Origin: Omnitrophica bacterium RIFOXYB12_FULL_50_7
Lineage (GTDB): Bacteria; Omnitrophota; Omnitrophia; Omnitrophales; Aquincolibacteriaceae
Assembly: GCA_001804345.1 (NCBI GenBank)
Contig: MHFU01000055.1
Coordinates: forward strand, 1 to 7,775
Length of the DNA: 7,775 bases
Direction of reading: 5' to 3'
Position 1 is the first letter of the stretch. Each line of letters begins with the position of its first letter. Shown here in pieces: positions 1-5,271 of this stretch. The notes under the pieces were generated by a model. That model was not told the DNA's origin. It did no database searches and saw only the letters and a program-made list of their open reading frames with translations. The position numbers and the translations under genes are program-made.

Positions 1-2
1 CG

Positions 3-2726
3 AATGTCCAAAATATCGTGAACGCCATTCCCGATGTTTCGGAGACTCACATCACCGGCGGTCGTAAGCGTCAGTTCCAGGTCTTTTTCGACGAAGAAAA
101 ATTGAAGGCTCGTCTCATGAACCCTCTTGAGATAGGCCAGCTGATCCGCGCGGCTAATGTCAAACAAAATGCCGGGCATCTTGAAAGCGTCTCGGAGCTC
201 GAAGAGGTCGAGGCAAACTCGTTTTTTCGCACCAAGTCCGATCTCGAGCATCTTGTGGTCGGTGTGAGCGCGGGGAGTGTTGTGACGATGAAGGATATTG
301 CCAGTGTCGTGGATGGGCCGGATGAGGAAGAATGTGCGACGGAGATATTTTTCGGGCCCGCTTCGAAGGCGAAGGACAAAGGACCGTTTGACGCTGTGAC
401 GCTTTCGATCTCGAAGCGAAAAGGTGCGAATGCGGCGCATTTGTCGGAGGTGGTTCTACATACGGTGAAGGAGCTTCCTGCGGCAACGCTCCCCCAAGAT
501 ATCGAAATGACCGTCACGCGTGACTATGGAGAAACGGCGAAGGAAAAATCTGACGAATTGCTTTTTCACATGGCGATCGCGGTGTTCGGTGTAAGCGTTT
601 TAATTGCGTGGTCTCTCGGGCGGCGCGAATCCGGTGTGGTGGCGATCGCGATCCCCATGACTCTGGCTTTGACGCTTGCGACTTTTTATTTTTTGGGATT
701 CACACTGAACCGTATTACGCTTTTTGCGCTGATCTTCTCAATTGGAATCCTGGTTGATGACCCGATTGTGGACGTGGAAAACATCGTCCGGCATCTCCGG
801 CTTGCGGATAATAAAGGGAAGTCCATTCTTGATATCACGATCGAGGCCGTGAACGAGGTCCGCAGTCCCTTGATTCTTGCGACGCTCACCGTGATCGCGG
901 CGATCCTTCCGATGGCTTTTGTGAGCGGGCTCATGGGGCCCTACATGCGGCCTATCCCGATCGGCGCGAGCGCGGCCATGGTGTTCTCGATGTTCGTGGC
1001 GTTCGTGGCTACCCCCTGGGCTGCGTATCAGATTCTGGGGAAGGCGTTCGCGCAGGGGAAACTTAAAATTTATCACGAAGGTGAAAAGGAAGATTTTCTC
1101 ACGCGCCTCTATCGTTCCTACATGAATCCGCTTATTCATAATCCCAAAGTCCGTCGGATATTCTTGTGGGCGCTGGGAGGGATGCTTATCGCGGCCGTGA
1201 TGCTTGTGCCTCTTAAGCTGGTGCGGATGAAGATGCTGCCCTTTGACAATAAAAATGAATTTCAGGTCGTGCTCAACATGCCTGATGGAACACCGGTTGC
1301 CAAGACTCGTGAAGCGATCCGGAAGATCGCAGATTATCTCGTGACGGTCCCGGAGGTGAAGGATATCGAAATGTATGTCGGAACTGCCGCGCCTTATAAT
1401 TTTAACGGGCTCGTGCGTCATTATTTTCTGCGTTCCAAGCCTCACCAGGCAGATCTTCAGGTGAATCTCGCGGGGAAGCATGATCGCAAACGGCAAAGTC
1501 ACGATATTGCAAAGGCCGTGCGGCCGAAGATCCATGAGATCGTGAAACGATACAGTGGTCATGTTCAGGTTGCCGAGGTTCCTCCCGGGCCGCCCGTGCT
1601 TTCGACGCTCGTGCTTGAAATTTATGGCCCCACTCTGGAAGGACAAACAGAGCTTGCGAAGCAGATCGAAGGCCTTCTCGCTTCAAGCGAAGGCGTGACC
1701 GACATCGATACCTATGTCCAATCGCCTGAGAAACTTGTGCGCCTCCGGGTGAATACACAAAAAGCATCGCTGAACGGGATTCCGGTCACGCAGATCGCGG
1801 AAGTCATTACGACCGCGGTGGGAGGAATGACCGTGGATTTGGCGCATCTTTCCGAAGAATACGAGCCGGTCGAGATCCTCCTGCGTTTACCTAAGGAAAA
1901 GCGCGCGGGGATGGACAGCATCCTTAATATGACTCTTCTTTCTCGTTACGGGAATCCGATCCCGGTACGGGAGCTTGTGGATATCGAAAAAGACGCGAAG
2001 GACCCCGCAATCTATCACAAGAACCTGATGCGGGTTTCGTATGTGATCGCCGACGTGGCTGGAAAATTTGAGAGTCCGTCTTACGCAATCCTGAAGCTCA
2101 AGAAAGAGATCGCGAAAATATCTGTTCCGGAGAACTCTGAGGGGCAGAAGACGATCGATCAGCTTTTTAATGGTCAGCCACCCACGACTGACCGGTGGAC
2201 GCTTAAGTGGGACGGGGAATGGCAGATTACCTATGAAGTATTTCGCGATCTTGGGATCGCGTTCGCATTCGTGCTTCTTCTGATCTATGCGCTCGTGGTT
2301 GGTTGGTTCCAGTCATTCAAGACGCCGTGGATCATCATGCTTCCGATCCCCCTCACGCTTGTGGGGATTTTACCCGCACATTGGCTGGGCGGGGTGTTTT
2401 TTACCGCGACCTCCATGATCGGAATGATCGCGGGTGCCGGGATCGTGGTCCGGAATTCCATCATTCTTGTGGATTTTATCGAGCTCCGGCGTTCGGAGGG
2501 TATGCCGCTTGAAGAAGCGGTGATCGATGCCGGGGTAAAGCGGTTTCGGCCAATGCTTTTGACGGCCGCGGCGGTGGTGGTGGGGGCTTCCGTGATCCTG
2601 TTCGATCCAATCTTTCAGGGGCTGGCGGTAGCGTTGATGGCCGGTGAGATTGCTTCGACGATTCTTTCTCGAACGGCAGTACCAGTTTTTTATTACATGA
2701 TGGCCAAGAAAAATAGTACGGCGTAA
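3..2726 (+). CDS. Efflux RND transporter permease subunit, N-terminus missing
   Basis: This is a proton-driven inner-membrane exporter of the RND superfamily (AcrB-like fold); the substrate cannot be told from sequence. The frame is open from base 3, so the first M-like codon at 18 (GTG, Val) is internal, and roughly 155 N-terminal residues (TM1 and part of the porter domain) lie outside the window. About 907 residues are visible. A periplasmic porter part comes first, then TM2 to TM4 with the motif GILVDDPIVDVENI. Its two Asp codons (756-761) match AcrB D407/D408 of the proton relay. A second periplasmic loop follows, then TM8-TM12. In the GIVVRNSIILVDF helix, Arg (codon 2451-2453) stands where AcrB has Lys940. 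The DDPIVDVENI/VVRNSI combination suits an HAE-like branch usually annotated as acriflavin resistance protein, rather than CusA. The stop codon lies inside an inverted repeat. The DUF2892 gene 75 nt downstream is probably co-transcribed. Confidence 0.93.
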   Translation, partial: NVQNIVNAIPDVSETHITGGRKRQFQVFFDEEKLKARLMNPLEIGQLIRAANVKQNAGHLESVSELEEVEANSFFRTKSDLEHLVVGVSAGSVVTMKDIASVVDGPDEEECATEIFFGPASKAKDKGPFDAVTLSISKRKGANAAHLSEVVLHTVKELPAATLPQDIEMTVTRDYGETAKEKSDELLFHMAIAVFGVSVLIAWSLGRRESGVVAIAIPMTLALTLATFYFLGFTLNRITLFALIFSIGILVDDPIVDVENIVRHLRLADNKGKSILDITIEAVNEVRSPLILATLTVIAAILPMAFVSGLMGPYMRPIPIGASAAMVFSMFVAFVATPWAAYQILGKAFAQGKLKIYHEGEKEDFLTRLYRSYMNPLIHNPKVRRIFLWALGGMLIAAVMLVPLKLVRMKMLPFDNKNEFQVVLNMPDGTPVAKTREAIRKIADYLVTVPEVKDIEMYVGTAAPYNFNGLVRHYFLRSKPHQADLQVNLAGKHDRKRQSHDIAKAVRPKIHEIVKRYSGHVQVAEVPPGPPVLSTLVLEIYGPTLEGQTELAKQIEGLLASSEGVTDIDTYVQSPEKLVRLRVNTQKASLNGIPVTQIAEVITTAVGGMTVDLAHLSEEYEPVEILLRLPKEKRAGMDSILNMTLLSRYGNPIPVRELVDIEKDAKDPAIYHKNLMRVSYVIADVAGKFESPSYAILKLKKEIAKISVPENSEGQKTIDQLFNGQPPTTDRWTLKWDGEWQITYEVFRDLGIAFAFVLLLIYALVVGWFQSFKTPWIIMLPIPLTLVGILPAHWLGGVFFTATSMIGMIAGAGIVVRNSIILVDFIELRRSEGMPLEEAVIDAGVKRFRPMLLTAAAVVVGASVILFDPIFQGLAVALMAGEIASTILSRTAVPVFYYMMAKKNSTA

Positions 2727-2775
2727 GGCGTACGGCGTTTCACGTTCAGTTTTCGCGGTACGCCGTACCCCGTGC
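2716..2775. repeat. Inverted heptad array at RND 3' end (TACGGCG type)
   Basis: The left arm 2716-2737 is a tandem of 7-nt units (GTACGGC, GTAAGGC, GTACGGC). The right arm 2754-2775 is its near reverse complement, with 18 of 22 positions pairing across a 16-nt spacer. The array starts inside the RND gene: its last two sense codons and the TAA stop (2724-2726) are array bases. There is no U-run after the hairpin, so it is not a classical terminator. It has the same architecture as the arrays at 5203-5265 and 6774-6851, but a different unit sequence. Confidence 0.8.
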
Positions 2776-2782
2776 GCCTTGC

Positions 2783-2797
2783 TCTCCTGAAAGGAGA
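2783..2797 (+). promoter_or_regulatory. Hairpin covering the Shine-Dalgarno of the DUF2892 gene
   Basis: TCTCCT (2783-2788) and AGGAGA (2792-2797) are perfect complements around a GAA loop. The right strand contains the AGGAG ribosome-binding site, which lies 5 nt before the ATG at 2802. In the transcript this would be a small stem-loop that can mask the ribosome-binding site. Ribosomes arriving from the RND gene stop 75 nt upstream. The pairing is seen directly; a regulatory role is inference, and a 6-bp stem this close to a strong SD could be chance. Confidence 0.4.
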
Positions 2798-2801
2798 AAC
2801 C

Positions 2802-3017
2802 ATGACCTTGGAAAAATATGTTCGTATTATCGCGGGAATCTTCATTCTAATGAGCGTCGCGTTGGCGGCCTGGGTAAGCCCCTGGTGGCTGATCTGGACT
2901 GCGCTCATCGGTGCAAATCTTGTTCAGTCTGCTTTTACCGGATGGTGTCTGGCGGAAAAGATTCTGAAGAAGCTCGGCGTTCAAGGCAGCGGCTGTTCTG
3001 CTTCTGAACAAAAGTAG
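2802..3017 (+). CDS. YgaP-like (DUF2892) two-helix inner-membrane protein
   Basis: This 71-residue protein resembles the DUF2892 / YgaP-like transmembrane family. It starts with M-T-L-E-K-Y-V-R-I-I-A-G and has two hydrophobic helices at about residues 9-25 and 28-50. They are separated by a short S-P-W-W turn, and the second ends in the family-typical Q-S-A-F-T-G-W-C followed by E-K-I-L-K-K-L-G. The tail (60-71) is short and polar with one Cys. The cytoplasmic function is unknown; family members occur alone, fused to rhodanese domains, or beside exporters and sulfur genes. ATG 2802 is chosen over an upstream GTG (2772) because AGGAG sits 5 nt before it and homology begins there. It follows the RND gene by 75 nt and is likely in its operon, so it may assist the exporter, but that is a guess. 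Confidence 0.82.
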   Translation: MTLEKYVRIIAGIFILMSVALAAWVSPWWLIWTALIGANLVQSAFTGWCLAEKILKKLGVQGSGCSASEQK

Positions 3018-3106
3018 GGGCGGATCTGCCCATAGCCTCGCCGCGGTGTGTTCACAGGGGCTCAGTAGGAGCAAGATTGCCCTCTTTCATCCTTGTCTGA
3101 AATTGA
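3018..3106. other. Spacer after DUF2892 gene, no gene seen
   Basis: This is the first part of the 321-nt gap before gatC. I see only small imperfect stems: GGGC/GCCC at 3018-3031, and GCTC/GAGC around 3060-3074. There is no U-tract, so no intrinsic terminator is supported. No plausible coding frame with an SD and no tRNA-like fold were found. Confidence 0.5.
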
Positions 3107-3269
3107 TAAGAATTGGGGTGTACCACCGTAGGTGCGAGCATGCCGGAGAAAGAAGTCGTGTGCCTCACGATCGTTCGTCCTGCCCCAGCGTGGCAGGACT
3201 CACTCGCGCGCTCGGCTTCTTTCTCCTTGTTTGACGTTTCGCAGTTACGGTGGCGCACCCTAAGAATTG
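3107..3269. mobile_element. MITE-like element with 9-bp target duplication
   Basis: TAAGAATTG occurs at 3107-3115 and again at 3261-3269, directly abutting a 145-bp unit (3116-3260). The unit's ends are inverted: GGGTGTACCACCGTA at 3116-3130 against TACGGTGGCGCACCC at 3246-3260, with 13 of 15 pairing. The similarity extends to 18 of about 22 if the TGCGA block is included. Inside are a second perfect inverted pair of 11 bp (3145-3155 with 3216-3226) and a central 8-bp hairpin (3177-3184 with 3192-3199, loop 3185-3191). There is no coding capacity, so it would be mobilised in trans by a transposase not present here. A 9-bp duplication is compatible with several insertion sequence families (for example IS1, IS4 and IS256 groups); I cannot assign one. 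It sits 7 bp upstream of the likely gatC promoter. Confidence 0.83.
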
Positions 3270-3276
3270 CGATCAT

Positions 3277-3305
3277 TTGACACTCCCGCTACCTTCGGGC
3301 AGAAT
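3277..3305 (+). promoter_or_regulatory. Putative sigma70-type promoter for gatCAB
   Basis: A perfect -35 box TTGACA (3277-3282) is followed after 17 nt by CAGAAT (3300-3305), which matches 4 of 6 positions of the -10 consensus. Transcription would start near 3312, leaving a leader of about 27 nt before gatC. The promoter starts 7 bp after the MITE-like element's target duplication, so the insertion may have replaced or separated upstream control sequences. Confidence 0.5.
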
Positions 3306-3338
3306 GTTGCTGATTTTAACCCTCGATCAAGGAATCCA

Positions 3339-3620
3339 ATGGAAATTAATATCGAAAAAATTTCGGAACTCGCGCGGCTCAATCTAAAACCCGAAGAAAA
3401 GCATAAGCTCGCCCAAGATCTCGGAGCAATCCTCGAGTATGTTAAGAAGCTGGATGTTCTGGACACCAAGGATGTCGAGCCCACGAGTCATGTCCTCAAT
3501 ATGGAGAACGTGTTCCGTGCGGATGAGGCCAAGCCGACGGACGCTGCCCGGAAGGCTCTTCAGCACGCTCCAGAGACCGAGGGCTCTTTCTTCAAAGTTC
3601 CCAAAGTGGTGCAAAGATGA
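3339..3620 (+). CDS. gatC: Asp-tRNA(Asn)/Glu-tRNA(Gln) amidotransferase subunit C
   Basis: GatC is the small subunit that wraps between GatA and GatB and stabilises the amidotransferase. The 93-residue protein has the normal family length. It opens with the helical segment I-E-K-I-S-E-L-A-R-L-N-L and contains the hallmark V-E-P-T-S-H-V-L-N-M-E-N-V-F-R-A-D near residues 48-64. It ends in the typical F-F-K-V-P-K-V-V. ATG 3339 is preceded by AAGGA with 5-nt spacing. An upstream TTG-initiated extension from 3267 overlaps the promoter and lacks homology, so it is excluded. It is the first gene of gatC-gatA-gatB; the gap to gatA (81 nt) is largely filled by a perfect palindrome. No insertion is seen inside this gene. 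Confidence 0.96.
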   Translation: MEINIEKISELARLNLKPEEKHKLAQDLGAILEYVKKLDVLDTKDVEPTSHVLNMENVFRADEAKPTDAARKALQHAPETEGSFFKVPKVVQR

Positions 3621-3630
3621 TCACGTCTTT

Positions 3631-3686
3631 CACCCTGTCCACACCGGGTGTGTACAACCCTGTACACACCCGGTGTGGACAGGGTG
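3631..3686. repeat. Perfect 26-bp inverted repeat between gatC and gatA
   Basis: Bases 3631-3656 are the exact reverse complement of 3661-3686, with the 4-nt loop ACCC. The arm begins CACCCTGTCC, so its complement carries GGACAGGGTG, related to the G-A-C-A-G core of the palindromes in gatA and gatB. No U-run follows and gatA starts 15 nt downstream, so a terminator is unlikely. The hairpin ends just before the gatA ribosome-binding site (AGGG at 3690-3693) and could tune gatC/gatA stoichiometry or protect mRNA. Perfect arms suggest recent insertion or active homogenisation. Confidence 0.93.
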
Positions 3687-3701
3687 GAGAGGGAAGATAG
3701 A

Positions 3702-5162
3702 ATGGACAATCTTTGTTCCCTCACGCTTAAGGAAGCAATCGAGCTCGCGAAAAAAGACAGCGCTCAGCCGATCCTGGACGCTTTCGCGAAACGTGCCGAA
3801 GCATTGAATCCTCGCGTGAATGCTTTTTTGAGGTTCAATGCTTCCGATATTAACTTACCGCTTACTGCTGAACGCTTACCGCTGGCAGGTGTTCCTATCT
3901 CCATCAAAGACAACATCTGTATCGACGGCAGGGAAGTGACCTGTGCGTCGAAGATCCTGGCAAAGCATGTGCCGCCCTACGACGCGACTGTGATCGAAAA
4001 ATTGAAGAACGCGGGCGCGACGCTTTTCGGGCAGTGCAATATGGATGAGTTCGCGTTCGGCTCTTCGTGCGAAACTTCCGCGTTTGGTCCGTGCCGGAAT
4101 CCCTGGGACCTTGAGCGTGTTCCGGGCGGCTCCAGCGGCGGCTGTGCGGCTTCGGTTGCGGCAGACATGACGCTTGCGGCACTCGGTTCTGACACCGGTG
4201 GTTCGATCCGCCAGCCCGCGGCGCTTTGTGGCGTGGTGGGTGTGAAGCCCACTTATGGGCGCGTGTCGCGTTACGGTCTTATCGCGTTCGGCTCAAGCTT
4301 TGACCAGATCGGTCCTCTCACCAAGACCGTGGAAGATGCCGCCATCCTTATGAATATCCTTTGCGGTCATGATCCGAAGGACTCCACTTCGTCGCCGGAG
4401 AAGGTGCCGGATTTTACACAGGCGCTCAAGCGGGACGTGAAAGGACTCAGGATCGGACTTCCCAAGGAATATTTCATTGAAGGCATTGATCCGGAAGTCG
4501 AGAAAAGCGTTCGGCAAGCCGCGGAGATCTATAAGAAGCTTGGTGCTGAAATCAAAATGATCTCACTGCCGCACACGGAGCATTCGGTGGCTGTGTACTA
4601 TATCGTGGCTGTTGCCGAAGCGAGCTCGAATCTTGGTCGTTTCGATGGCGTGGAATATGGATTGCGTGTGCCGTCCAAAGACCTCCGTGAAATGTATTTT
4701 GAAACGCGCGATCAGGGATTCGGGCAGGAAGCCAAACGGCGTATTCTGCTCGGGACATTCGTTCTTTCTGCCGGTTATTACGAAGCGTATTACTTGAAAG
4801 GGCAAAAGGTTCGCACGCTCATTCGTCAGGATTTCGAGAGGGCATTTAAGGAAGTCGATGTGATCCTGTCGCCGACGTCCCCGACCGCGGCGTTCAAGAT
4901 CGGCGAAAAGGCTGCGGATCCGATCGCCATGTATCTCTCCGATATTTTTACAATCCCCGCGAACCTGGCCGGCATTCCCGCGATGTCTCTGCCGTGCGGC
5001 TTTAAAAAAGTGACTGTCACCAACAGTGACAGTCACCAAGGTTGTGAGCTACCGATCGGCCTGCAGCTCATGGCCCGACCGTTCGACGAATCCACCATGC
5101 TCCGCGCGGCGTATTCGTTTGAGCAGGAAACAGGGATCTACAAAAAGAAACCGAAGCTATGA
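3702..5162 (+). CDS. gatA: Asp-tRNA(Asn)/Glu-tRNA(Gln) amidotransferase subunit A
   Basis: GatA is the amidase-signature subunit that hydrolyses glutamine and supplies ammonia to GatB. At 486 residues it matches the usual length. The catalytic Lys69, cis-Ser144 (in P-G-G-S-S-G-G) and nucleophile Ser168 (in G-S-D-T-G-G-S-I-R-Q-P) keep the spacing known from Staphylococcus GatA (K79, S154, S178). The C-terminal L-P-I-G-L-Q-L-M-A motif is present. ATG 3702 is chosen because AGGG lies 8 nt upstream and homology begins there; a GTG frame start at 3648 lies in the palindrome. Two oddities: residues 51-61 come from a 7-nt tandem array, and about 13 residues before L-P-I-G-L-Q come from an in-frame palindrome (5010-5036). 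Neither touches the catalytic core. The stop overlaps an ATG (ATGA at 5159-5162) that begins a duplicated gatB head. Confidence 0.97.
   Translation: MDNLCSLTLKEAIELAKKDSAQPILDAFAKRAEALNPRVNAFLRFNASDINLPLTAERLPLAGVPISIKDNICIDGREVTCASKILAKHVPPYDATVIEKLKNAGATLFGQCNMDEFAFGSSCETSAFGPCRNPWDLERVPGGSSGGCAASVAADMTLAALGSDTGGSIRQPAALCGVVGVKPTYGRVSRYGLIAFGSSFDQIGPLTKTVEDAAILMNILCGHDPKDSTSSPEKVPDFTQALKRDVKGLRIGLPKEYFIEGIDPEVEKSVRQAAEIYKKLGAEIKMISLPHTEHSVAVYYIVAVAEASSNLGRFDGVEYGLRVPSKDLREMYFETRDQGFGQEAKRRILLGTFVLSAGYYEAYYLKGQKVRTLIRQDFERAFKEVDVILSPTSPTAAFKIGEKAADPIAMYLSDIFTIPANLAGIPAMSLPCGFKKVTVTNSDSHQGCELPIGLQLMARPFDESTMLRAAYSFEQETGIYKKKPKL
3854..3881. repeat. Single-arm heptad array inside gatA
   Basis: Four consecutive 7-nt units are seen: CTTACCG, CTTACTG, CTGAACG and CTTACCG, trailing into CTGGCAG. 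They total 28 nt, the same size as one arm of the arrays at 5203-5265 and 6774-6851. The period of three units equals seven codons, so the protein shows L-P-L twice, seven residues apart (about residues 52-61). No complementary arm is found nearby. It lies in the variable linker just before the conserved L-A-G-V-P-I-S-I-K-D-N of GatA. Confidence 0.65.
5010..5036. repeat. In-frame palindromic insertion in gatA
   Basis: GTGACTGTCAC (5010-5020) is the exact reverse complement of GTGACAGTCAC (5026-5036), with a 5-nt loop. Each arm is itself nearly palindromic. The protein reads K-K-V-T-V-T-N-S-D-S-H-Q-G between the conserved S-L-P-C-G-F and L-P-I-G-L-Q, where GatA usually has only a few linker residues. 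The reading frame is intact, so it is a tolerated insertion in a surface loop, in the manner of the Rickettsia palindromic elements. Confidence 0.8.
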
Positions 5163-5269
5163 ACTACGAACCAGTAATCGGACTTGAGGTCCACAAAAAT
5201 GGCGCAAAGGGCAAAGCTCAAAGGTCAAAGTCAAATACCTTGTGCCTTGAGCCTTGTGCTTTGAGCTAA
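5159..5269 (+). pseudogene. Duplicated gatB 5' end forming a 36-codon ORF
   Basis: ATG 5159 overlaps the gatA stop (ATGA). Its first 12 codons encode M-N-Y-E-P-V-I-G-L-E-V-H, the standard GatB N-terminus. The frame then enters the heptad array and stops at TAA 5267-5269. The true gatB begins two bases later at 5272 with M-Q-Y-E-P-V-I-G-L-E-V-H. Of the 12 paired codons, six differ synonymously, one differs by Asn/Gln and five are identical (28 of 36 bases identical). It is probably the original gatB start, cut off by the array insertion. It may still be translated as a relay that carries ribosomes from gatA to gatB. Alternatively it is plain debris, but the synonymous-only pattern argues against unconstrained decay. 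Confidence 0.6.
5203..5265. repeat. Inverted heptad array between gatA and gatB (CAAAG type)
   Basis: The left arm 5203-5230 has four 7-nt units with a constant CAAAG preceded by a variable dinucleotide (CG, GG, CT, GT). After a 7-nt spacer the right arm 5238-5265 has four inverted units (CCTTGTG, CCTTGAG, CCTTGTG, CTTTGAG). About 20 of 28 positions pair. It separates the two copies of the gatB head and supplies the stop codon region of the short ORF. Confidence 0.78.
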
Positions 5270-5271
5270 AT

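Noticed and set aside
573..649. Two GCGATCGC octamers (573-580 and 642-649), resembling cyanobacterial HIP1
   Set aside because: There are only two copies, both in one gene and both explained by Ala-Ile-Ala codons. This is insufficient to suggest a cyanobacterium.
738..1646. Long open frame of about 302 codons on the minus strand inside the RND gene
   Set aside because: It is opposite a convincing RND coding frame. Its product is His/Arg-rich with no recognisable domain, typical of an antisense shadow in GC-rich codons.
2172..2193. GGTCAG/CTGACC hairpin in the RND gene as another palindromic insertion
   Set aside because: It has only a 6-bp stem with a 10-nt loop, and the protein there (P-P-T-T-D-R-W-T-L-K-W-D-G-E-W) fits the normal family sequence, so chance is more likely.
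3107..3269. 6S-like or other structured ncRNA (long interrupted hairpin with a central bubble)
   Set aside because: The fold is reminiscent of 6S RNA, but exact 9-bp direct repeats abut inverted ends, which a transposable element explains better. No conserved ncRNA sequence motif was recognised.
3631..3686. Intrinsic terminator between gatC and gatA
   Set aside because: The stem is strong but no U-tract follows, and gatA, an obligate partner of gatC, starts 15 nt downstream.
3648..3701. GTG at 3648 as the gatA start
   Set aside because: The extension is encoded by the palindrome and has no GatA homology. ATG 3702 has a ribosome-binding site and matches the family.
5203..5265. CRISPR-like repeats
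   Set aside because: Units of 7 nt without spacers, arranged in inverted arms, do not fit a CRISPR array.
5254..5271. TTG at 5254 as the gatB start
   Set aside because: It would add six residues derived from the heptad array to the N-terminus. ATG 5272 matches the family N-terminus exactly.
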